Shown: in pieces, positions 6,981 to 12,112 of the stretch
Layout of the letters: every line of letters starts with the position of its first letter
How positions within the stretch are numbered: position 1 is the first letter of the stretch
Assembly: GCA_012798145.1 (NCBI GenBank)
Contig: JAAZNT010000390.1
Location: 1 to 12,112 of the forward strand
Reading direction: 5' to 3'
DNA from: Thermoanaerobaculaceae bacterium
GTDB taxonomy: Bacteria; Acidobacteriota; UBA4820
Length of the DNA stretch: 12,112 bases
Position numbers and translations under genes: made by a program
Notes under the pieces: generated by a model
Told to the model about the DNA's origin: nothing
The model's database searches: none
What the model saw: the letters and a program-made list of their open reading frames with translations, nothing else

Positions 6981-7385
6981 CTACTTGCTCTCTTCTCCTT
7001 CAATGAAAGTAAGATATACTTGCCTCTTCCTTGGACCGTCAAGTTCAAGAAGGAGAACTCCCTGCCATCTTCCCAGAAGAAGATGTCCATTGGACACTGG
7101 AATTGTTATTGAAACACCGCACAAAACAGACTTGATATGGGCGTCGGCGTTATTTTCGCTATGTCTATAAGCGAAGTTCTGAGGAACGAGTCGTTCAAGC
7201 GTATTAAGAATATCATCCTTGACTGACGGGTCGTAATTTTCCTGAATAGTTAATCCTGCTGTGGTGTGAGGACAATAAACATTTATTATTCCGCTTTTAC
7301 CCCAAATTCTTGCCTGTTCTGTCAGTTCTTTTGTTATATCTATCACCTGAGTTCTTTTGGTTGTGTCAAAAGAGACCATCTTCAT
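6981..7385 (-). CDS. yjbQ: YjbQ/UPF0047 family protein
   Basis: A 134-residue member of the UPF0047/YjbQ family (annotated in many genomes as secondary thiamine-phosphate synthase, because E. coli YjbQ shows weak activity of that kind; the true role is unsettled). Family signatures are intact: NVYCPHTTAGLTIQENYDP (35-53), RHSENNADAHIKS (74-86) and GRWQGVLLLELDGPRKRQV (104-122). The conserved His and Glu residues that form the trimer's metal/active site are present. The ATG at 7385 lies four bases after the stop of the HD-GYP gene, with AAGGAG at the end of that gene serving as the ribosome binding site 7 bases upstream. A second ATG two codons later is possible. It is co-transcribed with the HD-GYP gene. 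No good terminator follows: a 6-base-pair hairpin (GAGCAA/TTGCTC, plus 6974-6990) surrounds the stop codon but lacks a T-run. Confidence 0.95.
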   Translation of the reverse strand: MKMVSFDTTKRTQVIDITKELTEQARIWGKSGIINVYCPHTTAGLTIQENYDPSVKDDILNTLERLVPQNFAYRHSENNADAHIKSVLCGVSITIPVSNGHLLLGRWQGVLLLELDGPRKRQVYLTFIEGEESK

Positions 7386-7389
7386 TACT

Positions 7390-9294
7390 TTACTCCTTAG
7401 CGACTCTTCTTAAATGCATAGTTTTTTCAAAAACTTTTGCTTCAATAAAAAGATTTACAAGATCCGTGTCAAGTTGCCCCGATTTTGCCTCCATTTTAAG
7501 GATTTCAAGTGTTTTTTCAATGGGGACCGCCCTTTTATAAGGTCTATCTGAAGCAGATAAGGCGTCAAAGATATCTGAAACAGCCATCATCATTGAAGGA
7601 AGGGGAATTGTCCCATTAACAATTTTTCTTGGGTAACCGCTCCCATTAAGTTTTTCGTGATGAGCGTAAGCGATTTCGGGAACTAACTTCAATTCTTCAG
7701 TCCAAGGAATCTTCTTGAGAAATTCGTATGTGTGGGTTACATGGGATTCAATTTCAAGCCGTTCTTCTTCAGTCAGAGTTCCTTTTGGAATAGAGAGAAC
7801 TCTTATTTCTTCCGGGAGAAGAATCTCTTTCTCGTCCCCTTTTGAAGAAAGATATTTTATTCCAATCAAATCTTGAAGAAATCTAAAATCCCCTTCAGGA
7901 AGGATTGTCGGCTCATTGCATCTTTTTACACTCTCCTCAATTTCAGCCATCAACTGTTTGTATTCATCAATTTCTTTTCTTATCCTTTCTATTTCCTCTG
8001 AGTTGCTTTCGCCTTTTTCGAGAAGGGAAACTATCCGACGCAAAGACTCCCGTTCCTTTGAAAGCGTGGCAATTTCAATTCTTGCCATTATTGATTCAAA
8101 CTGATGGGAATAAAGTTTTTTTTCTTTTACAAGAACATTTTCTCTTACTCCAATTTTCCCGAAATCGTGCAAAATTGAAGCATATCGGATCTGGCGAAGA
8201 TCTTTTTCATTGAAATAAAAATCTTTAAACCTGCCTGTTTGGCACATATTGACTGCCTCTGCGAGTGAGAGAGTTAATATAGAAACTCGCAGTGAATGCC
8301 CCGATGTGGTTGGGTCTCTTTGTTCCACCGCGGTTACTGACGCTTCTACCATCCCTTCAAAAAGTCTTTCTATACTCTTAAAGAGTTGATTATTTTCAAT
8401 GGCGACGGCAGCCATGCTTGAAAAACTTCTCATTAGTTGGACTATATTTTCGCTATAATCAATAACGAGAGTGTCAAGGTTTTCTTTGCAATCTATCTTC
8501 TTTTCAAAATCTTTTTTTCTGTTTATAAGTTGTAGAACCCCGATAATTTCCCCGCGGGAATTTTTCATTGGAAGAACAAGCATAGATTTCGCCCTGTAAC
8601 CGCTTTCTTTGTCGTAATTCTTGTTGTGGGTGTAAGGCGCTTCCTTAGGAATTTTATAAGCGTCTTTTATTAAAAGGATTTCTCCTGTTACAGCGACAAA
8701 GCCCGCTATACTTTTCTGGCTAAAAGGAATAACTTTTTCTTCAAACTTTATTGAAACTGAGTCGTTTTGAGCAAGAACGAATCGCAAATGTTTTTTTGAA
8801 GGGTCGTCACCTTCTTTTTCAATAAGATACAATGACCCTGCGTCAGATTGAGAGAGGAATCTCGCCTTTTCAAGTATCAGCGAAAGAAGTCTTTGATGGT
8901 TTCTTTCGGTTGTAAGGGCGATTGTAACTTCTTCAAGTGCCTTAATTATTCCTTTCTCTCCAATATCTTTTGGGGAATCAGAGAGATGTTTTCTTTTTGT
9001 CAACTCTTTTTTTATTGTTTCCAAAATTATTTTTGATTCGTAATCTTTTATTGAAACAAACCCTTCTATTTTTTTATCGGATTTAATTATTGGAATAATT
9101 TCTGGATTAGGATTCGGCTCTTTTTTTTCAAAAAGAGCAAAATTTACTATTTCGGGAACTGCGGAAATTGTCTCAACTGAAAAATATGGCGCAAGCAACA
9201 GCCCGGGATGAGAGCAAAGGGAGTTAATAAATTCTTCTTTTCCCCATTTTGCGGGATAATGTATCGCTGTCAATAAAACTTCTTTGTTATCCAT
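7390..9294 (-). CDS. GAF and HD-GYP domain protein, probable c-di-GMP phosphodiesterase
   Basis: A 634-residue cytoplasmic signalling protein with no membrane segment. Residues 1-100 form an N-terminal region I do not recognise. About 115-305 is a GAF sensor domain (SLYLIEKEGD, FSQKSIAGFVAVTGEILLI, SMLVLPMKNSRGEIIGVLQLINR). The HD-GYP domain starts near 310: H333 (TSGHSLRV), the HD pair H376-D377 in ILHDFGKIG, H518 in ESHVTHTYEFL, H545-H546-E547 in AHHEKLNGSGYP with the GYP at 553-555, and D574 in VSDIFDALSASDRPYKRA. All residues needed for metal binding and c-di-GMP hydrolysis appear present. Unusual is the separation between HDFGK and the ESHVTHT helix: residues about 391-505 hold a Glu/Lys-rich coiled coil, where typical HD-GYP domains have a short linker. 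The ATG at 9294 has only a weak site and lies just beyond a strong terminator. An alternative downstream start would cost the N-terminal region. It is followed by yjbQ. Confidence 0.93.
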   Translation of the reverse strand: MDNKEVLLTAIHYPAKWGKEEFINSLCSHPGLLLAPYFSVETISAVPEIVNFALFEKKEPNPNPEIIPIIKSDKKIEGFVSIKDYESKIILETIKKELTKRKHLSDSPKDIGEKGIIKALEEVTIALTTERNHQRLLSLILEKARFLSQSDAGSLYLIEKEGDDPSKKHLRFVLAQNDSVSIKFEEKVIPFSQKSIAGFVAVTGEILLIKDAYKIPKEAPYTHNKNYDKESGYRAKSMLVLPMKNSRGEIIGVLQLINRKKDFEKKIDCKENLDTLVIDYSENIVQLMRSFSSMAAVAIENNQLFKSIERLFEGMVEASVTAVEQRDPTTSGHSLRVSILTLSLAEAVNMCQTGRFKDFYFNEKDLRQIRYASILHDFGKIGVRENVLVKEKKLYSHQFESIMARIEIATLSKERESLRRIVSLLEKGESNSEEIERIRKEIDEYKQLMAEIEESVKRCNEPTILPEGDFRFLQDLIGIKYLSSKGDEKEILLPEEIRVLSIPKGTLTEEERLEIESHVTHTYEFLKKIPWTEELKLVPEIAYAHHEKLNGSGYPRKIVNGTIPLPSMMMAVSDIFDALSASDRPYKRAVPIEKTLEILKMEAKSGQLDTDLVNLFIEAKVFEKTMHLRRVAKE

Positions 9295-9302
9295 CTTCTA
9301 CC

Positions 9303-9334
9303 AAAAAAGGGGGCTTTTTTAAAAGCCCCCTTTT
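9303..9334 (-). terminator. Intrinsic terminator after the binding-protein gene
   Basis: AAAAGGGGGCTTTT (9305-9318) and AAAAGCCCCCTTTT (9321-9334) are a perfect 14-base inverted repeat around a two-base loop. On the minus strand the GC core (GGGGGC paired with GCCCCC) is followed by TTTTTT, a textbook Rho-independent terminator for the cyclophilin/binding-protein transcript, whose last stop codon is 20 bases upstream. The A-run on the other side could also give some termination on the plus strand. The T-tract ends about 8 bases before the ATG of the HD-GYP gene. Confidence 0.92.
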
Positions 9335-9353
9335 CAGAAAAAATTAAACGATT

Positions 9354-10529
9354 CTACTTTGTCTCTTTCTTTGGTTCTTCATTCACAGGAGCCAAAGACT
9401 CCGAAGCAGGAGCCGGCACGAATTTCCCGTTTTCAACTTTCCAAACAGCCCAAGAGGATTCTTCCGGATCTCCCTTTTTGTCAAATTTTAAAGTTCCTAT
9501 GGGGGTTTCAAATGTTTGTGAATGAATAACTTGGGAGACTACGACCGGGTCTTTGCTTTGTCCTTTTTCCATCGCTTTGAAAGCAACTTGAGCCGCGCTG
9601 TAAGCAAATATGGAGTAGGGCTTTGGATCGGTTCCAAATTTTGCCTTGTAATTTTTTGCGAAAGTTTTTCCTTCCGCAGTTCCTTCTGGATTTGGAGTAA
9701 AGGTTACCAAAGAGCCTTCTGCTGTCGAAGCCCCTGCTTTTTCAATGAATAGAGGATTAAAACAGCCGTCTCCGGAGAAAAATGTGGCTTGAACGCCTTC
9801 CTTCCTTAAGGCTTTCAGCAGTTCTGCTCCCTGAAGAAAAAGACCGCCAAAATAGACAAGCGTTGGGTCTTTTTCTTTCACTTCCTTTGCAATAGATGAG
9901 AAATCCATCATTGAGCGGTCAAAGTGCTTGAAAAGAACCGATTCTTTTTTAGAAAGAGCGGAAAATTCAGCCAAGAATCTCTCGGAAAGCCCTTTGCCGT
10001 AAGGGCTTTCATCATACAAAAGAGCGACCTTTGCTTCTGGCCAAGCCTTGTAAACATATTGGGCAGCTGTCTCGCCTTGATCATCGTCTCTTCCGCAAAC
10101 CCTGAAAATCGTTTGATAAATACCGTCTGTGACGGCAGGGTTTGTAGAAGAAGGAGTGATCATAAGAATTCTGTTTTCAACATACTTGTCTCTTGCGGCA
10201 AGTGTGCAGGCGGATGTGTAATGCCCAATGACCACAGAAACTTTCTGCCTGCTCAATTCGTTTGCAATTTGGACGGCTATTTCAGGATTTTCCTTGTCAT
10301 CTTTGGGAATGATTTCTATTGGCTTGCCGAAAAGACCACCTTTTGCGTTCCACTCTTCTACACACAAATTAACAGCATTCAAAATGCTTTCCCCTTCTGC
10401 TTGGTCGTCTCCGCTCAACGGAGCGACAACGGCGACCGTGACCGTTTTAGAGCCAAAACAGCCAACCAAAAAGAAAAGAGCAGCCACAATGAAGCAAATC
10501 AATCCGAAAATAACAATCTTTCTGACCAT
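9354..10529 (-). CDS. Branched-chain amino acid-type ABC substrate-binding lipoprotein
   Basis: A 391-residue periplasmic-binding-protein type I (Peripla_BP_6, LivJ/LivK class) that binds a small ligand outside the inner membrane and hands it to an ABC permease, or acts as a sensor. Residues 1-23 are a lipoprotein signal peptide: basic MVRK, a hydrophobic core, and lipobox LVGC with C24 as the lipidated cysteine. The mature part begins VTVAVVAPLSGDDQAEGESI, with the family's NAVNLCVEEWNAKGGLFGKPIEI (51-73), VVIGHYTSACTLAARD (99-114), ITPSSTNPAVTDG (124-136), LLYDESPYGKG (170-180) and YSIFAYSAAQVAFKAM (305-320). The C-terminus (about 372-391) is a Pro/Glu/Lys tail. Start ATG at 10529 follows a good site, GGGAGGA (plus 10534-10540). 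The gene is 29 bases after the cyclophilin gene. No permease or ATPase genes (livHMGF) are nearby, so the ligand and partner are unknown. Confidence 0.93.
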   Translation of the reverse strand: MVRKIVIFGLICFIVAALFFLVGCFGSKTVTVAVVAPLSGDDQAEGESILNAVNLCVEEWNAKGGLFGKPIEIIPKDDKENPEIAVQIANELSRQKVSVVIGHYTSACTLAARDKYVENRILMITPSSTNPAVTDGIYQTIFRVCGRDDDQGETAAQYVYKAWPEAKVALLYDESPYGKGLSERFLAEFSALSKKESVLFKHFDRSMMDFSSIAKEVKEKDPTLVYFGGLFLQGAELLKALRKEGVQATFFSGDGCFNPLFIEKAGASTAEGSLVTFTPNPEGTAEGKTFAKNYKAKFGTDPKPYSIFAYSAAQVAFKAMEKGQSKDPVVVSQVIHSQTFETPIGTLKFDKKGDPEESSWAVWKVENGKFVPAPASESLAPVNEEPKKETK

Positions 10530-10558
10530 TTTATCCTCCCTTCACTCTTCCCCAAAAA

Positions 10559-11251
10559 CTACTTTGAAGGCGCCGCTGAAGGTTTGTAGTCAGACTTTTT
10601 GATGACATAGGCTTTCTTTATAGAGACTGGATTTTTAGGCCTGCTGCCTTCAGGGTCGCTCTGACTCTTTGGACCTGCTGGGGCGCTGACAATTTTGTCC
10701 ACTACATCCATTCCTTCAATTACTTTACCAAAAGCTGTGTATTTTCCATCAAGAAAACCAGCGTCTGCAACGCAAATGAAAAATTGGCTTGAAGCGGAAT
10801 TGGGGTCCATTGCTCTTGCCATTGACAAAATTCCTCTTGCGTGGTGGGTGTCATTGAATTCTGCTTTAAGGGTAATTTCTGCTCCGTCGGGACCATAATT
10901 ACCGCCGGTTCCCCAAGAAGAAGGATCTCCGCCTTTAGTGTTGGGATCGCCTCCTTGAATCATAAAGCCCGGAACAACCCTGTGAAATTTTGTGCCATTG
11001 TAAAATCCGCTTTTTGAAAGTTCAATAAAATTCTTGACATGGTTGGGCGCCTTGTCGGGAAAAAATTCAAAAACTATTTTGCCATAATCCGTTTCAAAAA
11101 CAACAAGAGAATCCTTTAAAGAATCTTTTTCTGATGTCACGCTTTTCTCCGTTTTAGTTTGAGTCGCTCCCTTAGTCGCGGAACTTTTTTGCTGAGCGAA
11201 AGCAAAAATTCCGATCAAAACCGCTGTCAGAACAATAAATACTTTCTTCAT
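10559..11251 (-). CDS. Exported cyclophilin-type peptidyl-prolyl isomerase
   Basis: A 230-residue cyclophilin catalysing cis-trans isomerisation of Xaa-Pro bonds, here exported. The start is the ATG at 11251, with GGAGGTG 7 bases upstream; a longer frame from the TTG at 11266 would begin at that ribosome binding site and is rejected. Residues 1-19 are a signal peptide (MKK, hydrophobic core, AFA before Gln20) with no lipobox. Then comes a Ser/Thr/Lys-rich linker (about 20-48), and the cyclophilin domain (49-218): the catalytic FHRVVPGFMIQGGDP with R91, F96 and Q99 (human CypA R55, F60, Q63), and SSQFFIC with F157-F158. The residue matching CypA W121 is F166 (GFLDGKY), as in many bacterial cyclophilins of low cyclosporin affinity. 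Insertion GDPSSWGTGGNYGPDG (108-123) is typical of the bacterial type. First gene of a two-gene unit with the binding lipoprotein. Confidence 0.96.
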   Translation of the reverse strand: MKKVFIVLTAVLIGIFAFAQQKSSATKGATQTKTEKSVTSEKDSLKDSLVVFETDYGKIVFEFFPDKAPNHVKNFIELSKSGFYNGTKFHRVVPGFMIQGGDPNTKGGDPSSWGTGGNYGPDGAEITLKAEFNDTHHARGILSMARAMDPNSASSQFFICVADAGFLDGKYTAFGKVIEGMDVVDKIVSAPAGPKSQSDPEGSRPKNPVSIKKAYVIKKSDYKPSAAPSK

Positions 11252-11281
11252 AATTAACACCTCCAAAAATTTACAAAAGCA

Positions 11282-11290
11282 ATTATACCA
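11282..11290 (-). promoter_or_regulatory. Extended -10 promoter for the cyclophilin gene
   Basis: On the minus strand the sequence reads TGGTATAAT, a perfect -10 hexamer (TATAAT) with the TG of an extended -10. At the 17-base spacing the -35 position is just a run of T, so the extended -10 would have to compensate. The start point would be near 11275, giving a leader of about 24 bases that contains the GGAGGTG ribosome binding site. Confidence 0.65.
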
Positions 11291-11364
11291 AAATTTACAT
11301 CCAAAAAAAATCTTTTCCTTTCAAGTGTAAACAAAAAAAGGTAAAATATATTTTTGGAGATGGC

Positions 11365-12112
11365 TTGATAGAATTAACCAAAGACCAAAGAATTGAATTT
11401 AGAAACAAATTTGAAATTCCTTCTGAAGGAAGTTGTGTTTTATATATTATGCAAAGATGCCAAAGACCTTTTGACAATCCTGCGCTTAATGTCGCTGTGA
11501 AAATTGCAAATGAGTTTTCTCTTCCGGTTAAAGTTGTTTCTTTCGTTTTTAAATATCCAAGAGCAAATTTGAGGCATTATAAGTTTTTTCTTGACGGGCT
11601 TATAGATGTCGCACAAGGACTGTTGCATAGAGGCATTTTTTTTCATCTTAAAATTGCGGAAGATTTTTCGCCAATTACAAAGGAAATACTTTCATTTAGC
11701 CCCAAAGCGGTTGTTATGGACGAAAATCCTTTGAAAGAGATGGAAAAATTAAGGAAAAGGCTTTCCAAAGAACTTCCAGTCCCATTTTTGACAGTTGACA
11801 GCGATGTGGTAGTTCCTTCAAAACTTTTGGAAAAGGAAATTTATAATGCAAGAAGTCTAAAAATAAAATATAAAAAGATTCTTTCACAATTTCTCAAAAG
11901 GGAGGAAGATCTAAAGCCAAAAATAATCGCAAATTATAAAGAGCCGCCGATTTTCACTCTTGACGAGGTTAGAAGCGCTCTAAAGTTGGATTATTCAATT
12001 AAACCAACTGAAAAAAGAGGGGGTTATTTTGAAGGACAGAGGGTTCTGAAAAGTTTCGTTGATAATCGTCTCAAAGGGTATGAAAAAAGAAGAAGCGATC
12101 CAAATGAAGATG
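11365..12112 (+). CDS. Class II CPD photolyase, N-terminal part (3' end outside the window)
   Basis: Open frame of 249 codons with no stop before the window ends. It is the N-terminal half of a class II deoxyribodipyrimidine photolyase, a light-driven flavoenzyme that splits UV-induced cyclobutane pyrimidine dimers. The visible part is the antenna (alpha/beta) domain: VLYIMQRCQRPFDNPAL (25-41; compare YWMxRDQRxxDNxAL), ANLRHYKFFLDGL (67-79), RGIFFHL (89-95), then IYNARSLKIKYKKILSQFL (159-177; compare YAARTIRPKI) and RGGYFEGQRVLKSFVDNRL...YEKRRSDPNED (218-249), matching the class II GGExxAL...YxxxRNDPxxD block. The start is taken as TTG 11365, with GGAG (11356-11359) five bases upstream; the ATG at 11360 is out of frame and hits a stop after two codons. 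The FAD-binding and catalytic Trp residues are beyond the edge, so intactness is unknown. It is transcribed divergently from the cyclophilin gene. Confidence 0.9.
   Translation, partial: MIELTKDQRIEFRNKFEIPSEGSCVLYIMQRCQRPFDNPALNVAVKIANEFSLPVKVVSFVFKYPRANLRHYKFFLDGLIDVAQGLLHRGIFFHLKIAEDFSPITKEILSFSPKAVVMDENPLKEMEKLRKRLSKELPVPFLTVDSDVVVPSKLLEKEIYNARSLKIKYKKILSQFLKREEDLKPKIIANYKEPPIFTLDEVRSALKLDYSIKPTEKRGGYFEGQRVLKSFVDNRLKGYEKRRSDPNED

Noticed and set aside
6974..6990. Hairpin GAGCAA/TTGCTC around the yjbQ stop as a terminator
   Set aside because: The stem is only 6 base pairs and no T-run follows on the sense strand.
6848..7090. 80-codon minus-strand frame covering the yjbQ-ricT gap
   Set aside because: Its first half is yjbQ read in another frame, and the rest runs through the ricT promoter and leader. 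The translated product is low-complexity Lys/Phe sequence.
9335..9360. Possible promoter (TTTAAT on the minus strand) for the HD-GYP gene between the lipoprotein stop and the terminator
   Set aside because: There is no matching -35 at 16-18 bases, and its transcripts would start inside or before the terminator stem.
9924..10589. 221-codon open frame on the plus strand opposite the binding-lipoprotein gene
   Set aside because: It is antisense to a gene with intact family motifs, has no ribosome binding site or recognisable domain, and overlaps the cyclophilin end.
11252..11266. TTG at 11266 as the cyclophilin start
   Set aside because: It falls in the GGAGGTG ribosome binding site; starting at the ATG at 11251 gives a clean signal peptide (MKKVFIV).
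11342..11347. TAAAAT as a -10 box for the photolyase gene
   Set aside because: The -35 position (TTTCAA at 17 bases) is poor, and the region is so AT-rich that such a hexamer is expected by chance. It was left out as a feature.
1..12112. Mobile elements, CRISPR arrays, tRNA or rRNA genes
   Set aside because: I saw no repeat-spacer array, no transposase or integrase, no terminal inverted repeats with target duplications, and no cloverleaf-like sequence; coding regions fill almost the whole window.

Overview
This is an AT-rich, gene-dense stretch of bacterial chromosome. It holds nine complete genes and two that run off the ends. Most are housekeeping genes: two aminoacyl-tRNA synthetases, vitamin B6 synthesis, an adenosine deaminase relative and a YjbQ protein. 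The others act in RNA handling, signalling, the cell envelope and DNA repair. I see no insertion sequence, phage gene, CRISPR array, tRNA or rRNA. A lipobox-bearing binding protein, an exported cyclophilin and an HD-GYP protein suit a Gram-negative-type bacterium. The Hfq-like protein has a long N-terminal extension, and from memory its Sm core resembles the Hfq-like proteins of Acidobacteriota and related lineages. That placement is a recollection, not a search result.

Layout. (1) Plus strand, 1-3582: the 3' part of valS, a small single-pass membrane protein (DUF4845-like), and an adenosine deaminase-family amidohydrolase that starts on TTG one base after the preceding stop codon. A TTGACA-N17-TAAATT promoter overlaps the valS stop codon. 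(2) Minus strand, 6851 down to 3589: ricT (PSP1/YaaT), an Hfq-like gene, pdxA and serS. These overlap by 8, 4 and 1 bases and so form a translationally coupled operon, with a TTGACA-N17-TAAATT promoter and a leader palindrome upstream. The convergent add and serS genes are 6 bases apart. (3) Minus strand, 9294 down to 6981: a GAF/HD-GYP protein followed after 4 bases by yjbQ. A strong intrinsic terminator sits just before the HD-GYP start codon. (4) Minus strand, 11251 down to 9354: an exported cyclophilin-type prolyl isomerase and an orphan branched-chain amino acid-type binding lipoprotein, behind an extended -10 promoter and ending at that terminator. (5) Plus strand, 11365 to the window end: the N-terminal half of a class II CPD photolyase, divergent from the cyclophilin.

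The most interesting arrangement is ricT-hfq-like. RicT in Bacillus is part of an Fe-S complex that directs RNase Y cleavage of mRNA, and here it is coupled to an Sm-fold RNA-binding protein with a basic, probably disordered tail. The other points worth checking are regulatory: the terminator against the HD-GYP start codon, the palindrome plus T-tract in the ricT leader, and repeated TTTACA motifs between the cyclophilin and photolyase genes. No intergenic gap exceeds 300 bases; the largest is the 129 bases between yjbQ and ricT. I found no clear unknown multi-gene system.
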